Of a DNA stretch of 19,208 nucleotides, positions 7,039-14,476 are shown in pieces (position 1 is the first letter of the stretch; each line of letters opens with the position of its first letter). The DNA comes from JADZAA01 sp039810485 (GTDB taxonomy: Bacteria; Bacteroidota; Ignavibacteria; Kapaibacteriales; UBA961). The position numbers and the translations under genes are program-made. The notes below the pieces were generated by a model. That model was not told the origin of the DNA and ran no database searches. It saw only the letters and a program-made list of their open reading frames with translations. The stretch covers positions 1 through 19,208 of the forward strand of contig JBDHXA010000052.1 of assembly GCA_039810485.1 (NCBI GenBank), given 5' to 3'.

Positions 7039-8727
7039 TTAGCAGCCAAGTTTTTTTAAATTATCTTTTGCTGTTTTATTATTAGGATCTCGTTTCAACG
7101 TCTCTTTATAATATTTACAAGCATTTTCTTTGTCGCCGCTACCTTGATAACCTACGGCAGCATAGATATTGGCTACTGAGGAATCTGGATTATATTCAGT
7201 CCATTGTTTGGCGTATTTGAGCAGCGTTGCAAAATCCTTAGTATCTAAAAATAAGCCACAGAGCGTTCCAAAAGCATTTTCTACATCGTTTTTTTTCGCA
7301 TCTGCATTTTGTTTGCCGGCTTCAATAATGCTGATAAGAGTAGTTTTTGCAGAATCAACCTGCTTTAAAGCATTGTAACAGTTTGCCATAACAATTTTGC
7401 CATATAGATTGCTTGGGTCCATGGCAATATATTCGCGCACAACGATCATTGCTGAATCGTATTTTGCTTCATTATAATAGCTTAAAGCAATGTATAATCG
7501 TGCTTTAATGCTGTTTGAATCATTGCATTGAGCAATGCGATACCTGAACACATTGATTGCTTCAGCATAACGCTTTTGATCGCGAAGAAGGTGTCCGAAA
7601 CGATACATTAAAGCACATTTAGGAGTTTTGTCTTCTATTGCTTTGCTGAAATTTGCTATAGCTGTTGCAGTGTCGCCAGAAAGTATAGCGGCAATACCAT
7701 ATCGTTCATGTTCATCTTGATCTAAAATTATAGTTTTTTCTGCATTTTTATAAATTGTGGCAGCATCTGAATATTTCTTCTCATTAAATTTCGCCTGTGC
7801 TAACATTATTGTAGCTTTATCGTGAACAGAATCAATATGTTGTGCAACAATTGCCAGCTGAATGGCCGCAGAATCATATTGTTGAATTTTAAATGATGCT
7901 TGAGCTAAATACCAGCGGGCAAGATAGTTGTCGGGGCGCAATTGTACGTATTTATTGAATGCAATAGCCGAATTTCCCCATTTGCTGGCAAGATAAAATA
8001 TTTTGCCTTGCTCATACCATGCTCGGGCATTATTTGGGTCTTGCTGACTTATAGTATTCCACTCCTTTAGCGAACGTGAAAAAAGTTCATTTGAAAGCTC
8101 TTCGTCGGACTCGGCATTAGCTAATTTCAGATATGAAGCTGCTAATTTTATACGCGCTTCCACTAAATTTGGATTAATTCGTAATGCTTCCTCAAAGCTG
8201 TTTTTTGCAAGTTCAAATATGCTTTGAGCAAAATATAAATTTCCGAGCGCTAAATGAACTTCAGCCAAGTTTTTGTTGATATCCCGTGCTGTAATAATTT
8301 CGAGTTCTCCTTGTTTAAGAGAATCTGATTCTAAATATGCTTCGGCCAAAGCCAAATGATTGAGGGCTTCTTTATCATACTTTTTGACTAATTTTCGAAG
8401 AGTTTCAAACGCTTCATGATGTTTTCCTGCCTTTGAGAGCGCTTTGCCGTAAGACCTTGTAATTTCAGGACTATCATCTATATCTCGAGCTTTTGCCAAA
8501 AATACTATAGCCGAATCTGCCTTGTCCATTTCTAAGTAAATCTCGCCAGCTATCAACAAAGTTTGCAGAGACGGAATACCGGCTTTTACTGCTGGCTGAA
8601 TTGCTGAATATGCTGATTGATAATCGTGTTTTTCAATATATTGCTTTGCCTTTTCCACTTCTTGCTGAGCTGATAAAGCAGAAATAGACAAGAGATAAAC
8701 TGTAAATAAAAGCCAATATTTAGACAT
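7039..8727 (-). CDS. Secreted/periplasmic TPR-repeat protein
   Basis: The protein is 562 residues from the chosen ATG at 8727, which puts MSKYWLLFTVYLLSISALSAQQ at the N-terminus as a clean signal peptide. Upstream ATGs at 8739 and 8766 are in frame but would bury it, and 8766 would overlap the preceding gene. The rest is almost entirely tetratricopeptide repeats, about 34 residues each, with units such as AEVHLALGNLYFAQSIFELA, ARAWYEQGKIFYLASKWGNS, and a final AAVGYQGSGDKENACKYYKE. TPR arrays are protein-protein scaffolds. In Bacteroidota such a protein often follows the tonB / PstS-like genes, suggesting an envelope role linked to the Exb/Ton machinery, but its partner is unknown. It begins 28 nt after the PstS-like gene, so cotranscription is likely. 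It ends in a Cys, with no lipobox at the N-terminus. Confidence 0.88.
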   Translation of the reverse strand: MSKYWLLFTVYLLSISALSAQQEVEKAKQYIEKHDYQSAYSAIQPAVKAGIPSLQTLLIAGEIYLEMDKADSAIVFLAKARDIDDSPEITRSYGKALSKAGKHHEAFETLRKLVKKYDKEALNHLALAEAYLESDSLKQGELEIITARDINKNLAEVHLALGNLYFAQSIFELAKNSFEEALRINPNLVEARIKLAASYLKLANAESDEELSNELFSRSLKEWNTISQQDPNNARAWYEQGKIFYLASKWGNSAIAFNKYVQLRPDNYLARWYLAQASFKIQQYDSAAIQLAIVAQHIDSVHDKATIMLAQAKFNEKKYSDAATIYKNAEKTIILDQDEHERYGIAAILSGDTATAIANFSKAIEDKTPKCALMYRFGHLLRDQKRYAEAINVFRYRIAQCNDSNSIKARLYIALSYYNEAKYDSAMIVVREYIAMDPSNLYGKIVMANCYNALKQVDSAKTTLISIIEAGKQNADAKKNDVENAFGTLCGLFLDTKDFATLLKYAKQWTEYNPDSSVANIYAAVGYQGSGDKENACKYYKETLKRDPNNKTAKDNLKKLGC

Positions 8728-8755
8728 CTTATATTCCATAATATAAACAAGATAA

Positions 8756-9667
8756 TTATTGCTCAATAAGCTCTAACTTTGCAAAGGCAGGCACAAGTCC
8801 GGCATCAAGAAATGATTGCTGTATATTTTTGTCAGTGCGCAGAAATGTAAAGAAGCCCCATGGCAAATTCATTCTATCTTCAAGTAAATATCCATAATAA
8901 TTAACGGCAAACGGATAATTTCCTCGCACAATATTTCCTGGATGAACTGCTTGCGGAAAAATGCGTTTGCCTGTTGAATCTGCAAACCCGACTCTCAGCA
9001 GCTTAATAGTAGTGTCTTTTAGAAACTTCGATAAATATCCAATTCCGATAGCGTCCTCATTATGTCGTACATAATCAGCAACAGAATCAACAGATGAGAA
9101 ATATTTCATAGGGCGCACTGGTGATTTCCCTGCACTGAATTGATTCATAACATTGCCAAACAGCGATGACGATGATGAAGTTGCAACAAATATTGGCTCT
9201 GCTTTTAACAAAGGAAATGCTTTATTTATAGTTGGCAATTTTGAATTCATAGCTTCAAGTATTTGTTCTTTTGACAGCGTGTCTAACTTGAAGTTTTTAT
9301 TAGCAAAAAATACTAATCCGTCAATAGCAAAAAGAAAGCGACGGTGCTTATTAATCGAGTGTATAGACATTGCCGAATCCTCATCACGAAGATAATCGCG
9401 GGCAATAATTATCGCTCGTGATTTTCCGCTGAGCAATTGCACCATAGCGTTTCGAGCGTCTATTGGTTGAAGATTTACTTTTGCATCTGGAAACGCGCTG
9501 TCAAAAAACGGCTTGGCGGCAGAAAAAGACATCAATATCAAATCATCGCACAATACCGTTATATTTCCGCTATTTACTGTTTCTTGATTTATATTTGTTT
9601 CTGGTTCCTTTCCGCAGGAAATAAGAAACAGCATTATTAAGAAAATACTAAGCTTCTGAATTTTCAT
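8756..9667 (-). CDS. PstS-like substrate-binding lipoprotein
   Basis: The protein is 303 residues. A lipoprotein signal peptide (MKIQKLSIFLIMLFLISCGK) has its lipobox Cys at 18, so it should be anchored in the envelope. The mature part has the PBP-like fold of the phosphate-binding PstS family: GNITVLCDDLILMSFSAAKPFFDSAF at the front, then NAMVQLLSGKSRAIIIARDY, LSKEQILEAMNSKLP, and a late DAIGIGYLSKF. No pstC, pstA or pstB is present in the window; instead it sits between a small membrane protein gene (23-nt overlap) and the TPR gene. The ATG at 9667 is 6 nt from an AAGG and is preferred over the one at 9670. It may bind phosphate or another anion, or act as a sensor; the ligand cannot be read from sequence. 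Confidence 0.85.
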   Translation of the reverse strand: MKIQKLSIFLIMLFLISCGKEPETNINQETVNSGNITVLCDDLILMSFSAAKPFFDSAFPDAKVNLQPIDARNAMVQLLSGKSRAIIIARDYLRDEDSAMSIHSINKHRRFLFAIDGLVFFANKNFKLDTLSKEQILEAMNSKLPTINKAFPLLKAEPIFVATSSSSSLFGNVMNQFSAGKSPVRPMKYFSSVDSVADYVRHNEDAIGIGYLSKFLKDTTIKLLRVGFADSTGKRIFPQAVHPGNIVRGNYPFAVNYYGYLLEDRMNLPWGFFTFLRTDKNIQQSFLDAGLVPAFAKLELIEQ

Positions 9668-9878
9668 CATTTACCTTCTGCTCTTGTTTTAGCAAAATTC
9701 GTTTGCGATGATATATGATAGTGCGGAAGACGCCAAAGAAAATTGTTATTATGCCAAATACTTTAATAAAATTCTCATCTTGTTCTATGATTGGCAACGG
9801 CTTTACAATTAGTATAACACCAATTAAAATTACCATTGCTCGAACAAGATAATTAAGTATAACAAGCACTATTTCCAT
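9648..9878 (-). CDS. Small two-helix membrane protein
   Basis: The 76-residue protein is not recognised as a named family. It has two hydrophobic segments, about residues 4-26 (VLVILNYLVRAMVILIGVIL) and 40-55 (VFGIITIFFGVFRTII), then a charged tail HRKRILLKQEQKVNDENSEA. By the positive-inside rule the Arg/Lys-rich tail should be cytoplasmic. Its end overlaps the PstS-like gene by 20 nt, typical of translational coupling, which supports it as a real gene. It lies at the head of the small-protein / PstS-like / TPR unit, with a hairpin and T-run ending 18 nt upstream of its start. Confidence 0.75.
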   Translation of the reverse strand: MEIVLVILNYLVRAMVILIGVILIVKPLPIIEQDENFIKVFGIITIFFGVFRTIIYHRKRILLKQEQKVNDENSEA

Positions 9879-9896
9879 AATTATCGGCTTTCATAT

Positions 9897-9931
9897 AAAA
9901 AGCCGCTCGTCCTGCTATGACTCCGAGCGGC
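9897..9931 (-). terminator. Intrinsic terminator after tonB
   Basis: On the - strand GCCGCTCG (9931-9924) and CGAGCGGC (9909-9902) form a perfect, GC-rich 8-bp stem with a 14-nt loop. TTTTTATAT follows at once (T-run 9901-9897). It lies 134 nt after the tonB stop and is the strongest terminator in the window. It would end the STAS-exbB-exbD-exbD-tonB unit, yet only 18 nt separate it from the next start codon. Confidence 0.8.
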
Positions 9932-10065
9932 ATTCTTTATTTAAATATGTGCTTTTAACCGCTCGATAAAACTCCATTTGCGTTGATTATTATAAAAACT
10001 TAATCTCTAAACATCATTTCTTATTTAATCAAAGCCAATCTTTATATCTCTTAAGCTGATTTCTG

Positions 10066-10857
10066 TTATTTTAATTTGAATGTTATTGGAATGCTAATCC
10101 AACATTCAACTGGAGAATTATTTTGAATTCCCGGAGTGAATGTTGAACTCATAGCTGCATCTGCCGCAGCTTTATTCAGAATATCATTATCCGAATCTTC
10201 TATGCGGTATTTTTTCGGTTTTCCGTCTTTTCCGACTAAAATTCGTATAGTAACCCGTCCTTCAATTCCTGCTCTTTTTGCCATCTCAGGATATTGTACT
10301 TTTCTTTGCAATGCGCCAAGATCAACATAAGGTTCTTTTTCAACTGGAATAAAATCGTCAGGATCTGGCTCTGCCTCTTTTTGTACTTTGATTGGTTCAT
10401 CGGATTTTATATTAGATGCAAATCCGCCAAAATCATCACCAGAGCCACCTTCAGAGCTAGCTCGAGCAATTTCATCAGTATTTGCAAAATCCTTGACGTC
10501 AGGTGCAATTTCAGCATCAGGCACTGGAACCGGCACTCCGGCTCGAGCTGCAGGACCGCTATAAACAACATCAGGCGGAGGCGGCGGAGGCGGTTGATCC
10601 AAATTATCAGTTGGCGGCGGAGCAAGATCTACAGCTATATCTTTTCTATCCATTCGAAGCGGAGCTGTAAGTTTGACGTGGCTGGTAAAAATATTAAGAG
10701 AGAAGTTAATAAGCATTAACAAAACTAAAAGTATCATCGTAATCAGATACGCACGCCATGTCGACTTTTTGATAAACTCTTTTAGCTCAAATGCTCCATA
10801 CGATTTCTTTGTTAAAACATTCAGTGATTGATGATTTGCGACAATTGCAGTATTCAT
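10066..10857 (-). CDS. tonB: TonB-family energy-transducing protein
   Basis: TonB carries proton-motive energy from the ExbB/ExbD complex in the inner membrane to outer-membrane TonB-dependent receptors. The 263-residue protein has a cytoplasmic N-terminus of about 35 residues, one transmembrane helix (about 36-57) and a Pro-rich periplasmic linker. The linker includes DNLDQPPPPPPPDVVYSGPA at about 84-103 and an acidic/Gly stretch. The C-terminal TonB domain (about 180-263) includes VQYPEMAKRAGIEGRVTIRI and DNDILNKAAADAAMSSTFTP, ending in a beta strand. Its start overlaps the exbD stop by 4 nt (ATGA), a strong sign of translational coupling. The cytoplasmic N-terminus is longer than in E. coli TonB. 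Confidence 0.95.
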   Translation of the reverse strand: MNTAIVANHQSLNVLTKKSYGAFELKEFIKKSTWRAYLITMILLVLLMLINFSLNIFTSHVKLTAPLRMDRKDIAVDLAPPPTDNLDQPPPPPPPDVVYSGPAARAGVPVPVPDAEIAPDVKDFANTDEIARASSEGGSGDDFGGFASNIKSDEPIKVQKEAEPDPDDFIPVEKEPYVDLGALQRKVQYPEMAKRAGIEGRVTIRILVGKDGKPKKYRIEDSDNDILNKAAADAAMSSTFTPGIQNNSPVECWISIPITFKLK

Positions 10858-11402
10858 AACCCCTCAATCTCCTTCCTTTGATCGTCAGTGAGATTAGAAA
10901 CAGTGAATTTTCGTTCGCGCTTCTCGCCTTTCATTTCTTTTACTATGTCTGCTTCAGCTTGATTTAACACATCTAGAACGCCAATTACATTGCCATACGC
11001 CACATCAGGATCAATCGCAACCAATGTAATGAGACGATTTGGCTGTTCAAGATTTTTATCTTTTGCCAATTTACGCAATTCAGCAAGTTGTAATGACTGT
11101 GCCGGATCAGCACCGGATTTCCAAAATATTTTGGAGTCCTTTCTAATTAAGATTGTAAATAGCTCCGACTGCTTAACCTCAACCGGAGCGTCAATTTCCG
11201 GCGGAACTTGCATTTTCATCGTTTGTGGAGTTGTCATCGTTGTTGTGAGCATAAAAAATGTCAGCAACAAGAAAGCAATATCCACAAGAGGCGTCATGTC
11301 AAGTTTAAAACCTATGCGTTTCTTCTTTTTCCGTTTTGAATTTTTTTGTCCGCGTTTTGGTTTTCCACCGCCACTTCCTAATGCTTCGCCGCCGCCTGCC
11401 AT
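10854..11402 (-). CDS. exbD: Biopolymer transport protein ExbD (copy next to tonB)
   Basis: ExbD is the proton-conducting partner of ExbB. The 182-residue protein has a Gly-rich then very basic N-terminus (GGGKPKRGQK, KRKKKKR at about 23-29), the transmembrane signature FKLDMTPLVDIAFLLLTFFM with the essential Asp at 41, and a periplasmic domain. A good Shine-Dalgarno (GAGG, bases 11411-11408, 5 nt before the ATG) supports the start. It lies 149 nt after the first exbD and overlaps tonB by 4 nt. Two different ExbD proteins in one operon are common in Bacteroidota and may form a mixed dimer inside the ExbB ring. The periplasmic part is unlike that of the other copy, so this is an old divergence, not a recent duplication. 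Confidence 0.95.
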   Translation of the reverse strand: MAGGGEALGSGGGKPKRGQKNSKRKKKKRIGFKLDMTPLVDIAFLLLTFFMLTTTMTTPQTMKMQVPPEIDAPVEVKQSELFTILIRKDSKIFWKSGADPAQSLQLAELRKLAKDKNLEQPNRLITLVAIDPDVAYGNVIGVLDVLNQAEADIVKEMKGEKRERKFTVSNLTDDQRKEIEGL

Positions 11403-11551
11403 AATATCCTCGCAAAAAATATTATCATAAAAGAAAGTAATCTGTTTCTTAACGATTTCAATAAAGACAATCTTACTTTAAAGATTAGACGCTTTGAAAT
11501 AAAGAAAAGTTACTAATTAAACAGTAAACTTATATTTACACTTAGATGCAA

Positions 11552-12064
11552 TTACTGTTGCTTGTCAGTTACAAACGTAAATTGTGTTGCGCGTTTTTTA
11601 CGAAGCGCATCCATAGCAGTAAAAACGTATTTATAGCGAATGCGTTTGTCGGCGTCTATTGCAAAGCGAGTGTTGGGGTTTTCACTTCTTGTTTTGCCTA
11701 TTAACGTTTCCAATAATATTGAATCGCATTTTAATTGCCGTTTTTGACGCTGTTCTGGCGACAAATCTTTCAATGCATCCCAAACAGCGGATCTATCCTT
11801 TTCATTCACTATTTCATAATAATATGAAGTGTCATTGCTAAATGCAGTATCTATTGCAATTTTGATAATTGCCAAATCTTTTTCCGGAAGCTTAGTGGTA
11901 TCAGCCGCTGATTTTGGTCGCACAATTTTAAATTTTTGTTCTGATTCTGTTTCTGACTTAAACTTAGCCGTAAACATAAAAAATGTCAGCAACAAAAAAG
12001 TAATGTCAACCAGCGGGGTCATATCAATGACAAACCCTTGCCGTTTCATTTTTACTTTTGACAT
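11552..12064 (-). CDS. exbD: Biopolymer transport protein ExbD (copy next to exbB)
   Basis: The 170-residue protein has the ExbD/TolR signature FVIDMTPLVDITFLLLTFFMF close to the N-terminus, with the key Asp at residue 20. The N-terminus is short and basic (MSKVKMKRQG). The long periplasmic domain ends in a region resembling the ExbD fold (NPNTRFAIDADKRIRYKYVFTAMDAL). The ATG at 12064 is chosen because AAGGAG lies 6 nt upstream; the in-frame TTG at 12070 would leave no spacing. It is the first gene after exbB, 78 nt away, with a large inverted repeat in that gap. With exbB, the other exbD and tonB it forms one operon. Confidence 0.94.
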   Translation of the reverse strand: MSKVKMKRQGFVIDMTPLVDITFLLLTFFMFTAKFKSETESEQKFKIVRPKSAADTTKLPEKDLAIIKIAIDTAFSNDTSYYYEIVNEKDRSAVWDALKDLSPEQRQKRQLKCDSILLETLIGKTRSENPNTRFAIDADKRIRYKYVFTAMDALRKKRATQFTFVTDKQQ

Positions 12065-12070
12065 ACACAA

Positions 12071-12076
12071 CTCCTT
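12071..12076 (-). promoter_or_regulatory. Shine-Dalgarno that fixes the exbD start
   Basis: AAGGAG on the - strand, 6 nt before the ATG at 12064. It rules out the earlier in-frame TTG at 12070. It is the strongest ribosome binding site in the window. Confidence 0.8.
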
Positions 12077-12090
12077 GCTTTAGGGATAAC

Positions 12091-12156
12091 AAGTAAAGAA
12101 AAAACTGAAATAACTCGTAATGAGTTGATACTGTGCGAGTTATTATTTCTTTACTT
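12091..12156 (-). promoter_or_regulatory. Nested inverted repeat with T-tract between exbB and exbD (possible attenuator)
   Basis: The outer arms AAGTAAAGAAA (12091-12101) and TTTCTTTACTT (12146-12156) are perfect over 11 bp. The inner arms AATAACTCG (12109-12117) and CGAGTTATT (12136-12144) are perfect over 9 bp. A local alternative, AACTC (12112-12116) with GAGTT (12122-12126), competes with the inner pair. On the - strand the inner hairpin is followed by TCAG and six T (12104-12099), as in a weak intrinsic terminator; the outer arm uses those T bases. It starts inside the end of exbB and ends just before the exbD Shine-Dalgarno. It could cause partial termination or block ribosomes. Confidence 0.55.
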
Positions 12157-12988
12157 TACTAGTAAGAATTTCCATCATGCTCAGAATTGCTTCATCAATC
12201 ATATAAACAAAGTTATCAACTTTTGAAGTAAAGAAGTTGTATCCAACTATAGAGATAATGGCTGCTACAAGCCCAAATGCCGTATTGTAGAGAGCTTCGG
12301 AAATACCTATTGATAATGCTTGCGCTGAAACTGCTCCGCCAGAAGCGCCTAATGCTGCAAAGGCGCGAATCATACCCAGCGTTGTACCAAGCAATCCAAT
12401 CATAGTGGCGATTGATGATACAGTCGAAAGAATTACTAAATTTTTTTCAAGCAATGGAGTTTCGAGATTTACCGCTTCATCAATAGCGCGCTGCACTTCC
12501 GATATTTTCTTCTCTGGATCATAAGCAGCATCGTTTGCCAAGTCTTGATAACGCTCTAAACCGCTTCTTATAATATTAGAAATTGCGCCGCGGCTGTTTT
12601 CGCACAGCGATATTGCCTTCTGAGTATTGCCTTCTTGAAGATTTGTTTGCACTTCTTTCAAAAACATAACATCATTGTTTCCACGCGCTTTTTTAATTGA
12701 TAATTGACGCTCGATTATGTAGGTAATGGCAACAAGAAGGCAAGCCATCAAAGCGCCAACCAAAGGACCGCCTGTATGAACCGTGCCTAATACATTCATA
12801 GGTTCATGACGCATAGCTCCATCTTTAAAGTTACCGGGAGCTCCCATCCACAATCCCCAAATCAATACTGAAACGCTTAAACTCAAGAATATCACCAAGA
12901 TATTAAATGATTTAAAACTAAAATATCCCGCAATGCCTATAAGAGCAAAAACAGCCGCAAAAAGCGCGACAATTATTTCAAATGACAT
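12143..12988 (-). CDS. exbB: ExbB/TolQ/MotA-family proton channel protein
   Basis: ExbB forms the pentameric inner-membrane channel that, with ExbD, powers TonB. The 281-residue protein has two extra N-terminal hydrophobic segments (about 5-23 and 29-46). The core follows: a helix at about 73-91, a cytoplasmic helical region (about 92-178), and helices at about 180-205 and 222-250 carrying the family motif (LSTVSSIATMIGLLGTTLGM, then GISEALYNTAFGLVAAI). A Shine-Dalgarno (GGAG, 12999-12996) lies 7 nt before the ATG. The neighbours, two exbD genes and tonB, make ExbB more likely than TolQ or MotA. The STAS gene ends 49 nt upstream on the same strand and is probably cotranscribed. Confidence 0.95.
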   Translation of the reverse strand: MSFEIIVALFAAVFALIGIAGYFSFKSFNILVIFLSLSVSVLIWGLWMGAPGNFKDGAMRHEPMNVLGTVHTGGPLVGALMACLLVAITYIIERQLSIKKARGNNDVMFLKEVQTNLQEGNTQKAISLCENSRGAISNIIRSGLERYQDLANDAAYDPEKKISEVQRAIDEAVNLETPLLEKNLVILSTVSSIATMIGLLGTTLGMIRAFAALGASGGAVSAQALSIGISEALYNTAFGLVAAIISIVGYNFFTSKVDNFVYMIDEAILSMMEILTSKVKK

Positions 12989-13037
12989 ACAACTACTCCA
13001 ATGAATATTAGTGAAGATGAAAGAATTTACAACATTG

Positions 13038-13379
13038 TCAAGCGAGCGCCGTTATTGCGTCGTCAATCGTTAAGTATATTGAAAATATGAGAATTAGTTT
13101 GGTTTGGACAAATACGTTCTCTATATTTTTACTGATTTTGCACAGAGCAATTTTACCGCCCTGTTTTGTAACATCGCGTTGTGCTGATATCAAAACACTT
13201 AGAGCAGTAGAATTTAAATAGCTCACACCATCCATATCGAGAAGAATCTTAGGTTCATTTTTTTGGATAAGATCATTAATGGCACTTCGAAGCTGATCCG
13301 TTTCATCACCGCCGATGAATTGGCCTTTTAATGAAAGTATAGTAAATCCGTCTCTTTCGGTAATTTTCAAATTTGCCAT
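13038..13379 (-). CDS. STAS-domain protein (anti-sigma factor antagonist type)
   Basis: The 113-residue protein is a single SpoIIAA/RsbV-like STAS domain: ANLKITERDGFTILSLKGQF at the start, then ILLDMDGVSYLNSTALSVLI, then GGKIALCKISKNIENVF. Ser57/Thr58 in LNSTAL occupy the position phosphorylated by anti-sigma kinases in the family (usually (D/N)SSGL), so phospho-regulation is possible; here the following Gly is Ala. The ATG at 13379 is chosen because GAGGG lies 4 nt upstream and the fold starts there; an in-frame ATG at 13415 would add 12 residues unlike the family. No kinase, phosphatase or sigma factor gene is in the window. It heads the exb/ton unit. The partner is unknown. Confidence 0.88.
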   Translation of the reverse strand: MANLKITERDGFTILSLKGQFIGGDETDQLRSAINDLIQKNEPKILLDMDGVSYLNSTALSVLISAQRDVTKQGGKIALCKISKNIENVFVQTKLILIFSIYLTIDDAITALA

Positions 13380-13583
13380 AAATCCCTCAAGATGATTGAA
13401 GACAACTTTGTTCAAAAAGTGATGCCAAAACTACTAAAATTTTTTAAAATCATTCGACATTTTTCTCTGTTGATTTGCATAACTTATTGCGTCTATTGTT
13501 GAAAAGTGATGCAAATCATTATTTACATGCTTTTTTGATGAGCGCTGCAAGAATTTAGTATTATTATTTGGAGAACTAAAAGT
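13380..13583. other. Intergenic region between prmC and the STAS-exb operon
   Basis: 204 nt, very AT-rich, no gene. It is the likely promoter region of the STAS-exbB-exbD-exbD-tonB unit. TAGTTTTG on the - strand (13433-13426) matches the TAnnTTTG -7 element, but no TTG appears at the proper -33 distance, so the promoter is only a candidate. No convincing terminator follows prmC; transcription may continue from carB-prmC into this unit. Confidence 0.4.
13384..13388 (-). promoter_or_regulatory. Shine-Dalgarno of the STAS gene
   Basis: GAGGG on the - strand, 4 nt before the ATG at 13379. It supports this start over the upstream in-frame ATG at 13415. Confidence 0.6.
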
Positions 13584-14474
13584 TTATATTTTCATCATGG
13601 CGCCGGCTACTATGCGAGGGATATTCGCATAATCTTTATAGACATTTGCGCTCATTCCTGCTGATGAAAGTATGCTGCGCACAGAGTTTTGCTGATTATA
13701 GCCAATTTCTACAAAATAATAACTATTATGCTTTAGAATTTTCGGAAATATTTCTGCAAAACGATGATAAAAAGCAAGTCCGTCTTTATAATCTGTCAAT
13801 GCTGTTTTTGGTTCAAACTGCCCAACTTCGGGCTGCAACTCTGCCATTTCATTTTGAGCTATATAAGGCGGATTTGATACAATAATATCATAATTATCTG
13901 ATAAAGCCCACTCCGAGAACACATCTTTTTTAATAAAGCTGATATTATTCGTGTTATTAAGCACCGAATTTTCCTTTGCCACTTTTAATGCAGCATCTGA
14001 AATATCAATCGCTGTTATTTTAGCTTCAGGAAATTGTTTTCCTAATGCGATAGAAATGCATCCGCTACCGCAGCCAATGTCAAGAATTATTGGCTGATTC
14101 ATTCTGCAACTTTCGATATGTCTTTTAACGGCATCAACGAGAATTTCCGTTTCAGGGCGCGGAATTAGCACATCTGCATTTACTTTAAATGGAAGACCGT
14201 AAAACTCAGTTGCACCTAAAACATATTGTAGCGGCTCTCGCTTAGCACGACGGCGAATCAAACTACGCAGGTTATCTAATTCGTTTGTCTTCATCGGCTT
14301 GTCATGATGCATGTATAAATCTAAACGATTGCATCCTAATACATGACAAAGCATCAATTCTATAGTTAGACGAGGGCTATCAATTTCCTTTTGGCGAAAG
14401 TATTCAACAGTACGTTGAATAATTTCCATAACCGTAAGCGTATCGCTAAGCGCGCTCTTTGGCGTTGCATTCAT
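13584..14474 (-). CDS. prmC: Peptide chain release factor N5-glutamine methyltransferase PrmC
   Basis: PrmC methylates the Gln of the GGQ motif in release factors RF1 and RF2 with S-adenosylmethionine, which speeds translation termination. The 296-residue protein has the helical N-terminal RF-binding domain, the linker motif IPRPETE (104-110), SAM motif I LDIGCGSGCISIALG (131-145) and the signature catalytic NPPY at 201-204. The start ATG lies 2 nt after the carB stop, so translation is probably coupled to carB. In many genomes prmC follows prfA; here prfA is absent and carB precedes it instead. Confidence 0.96.
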   Translation of the reverse strand: MNATPKSALSDTLTVMEIIQRTVEYFRQKEIDSPRLTIELMLCHVLGCNRLDLYMHHDKPMKTNELDNLRSLIRRRAKREPLQYVLGATEFYGLPFKVNADVLIPRPETEILVDAVKRHIESCRMNQPIILDIGCGSGCISIALGKQFPEAKITAIDISDAALKVAKENSVLNNTNNISFIKKDVFSEWALSDNYDIIVSNPPYIAQNEMAELQPEVGQFEPKTALTDYKDGLAFYHRFAEIFPKILKHNSYYFVEIGYNQQNSVRSILSSAGMSANVYKDYANIPRIVAGAMMKI

Positions 14475-14476
14475 TA

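Noticed and set aside
11469..11486. AATCTT/AAGATT hairpin between the two exbD genes
   Set aside because: A 6-bp AT-rich stem without a T-run, expected by chance in such sequence.
13426..13433. TAGTTTTG as the promoter of the STAS-exb operon
   Set aside because: Only the -7 half matches; kept as a note in the intergenic entry rather than as a separate promoter call.
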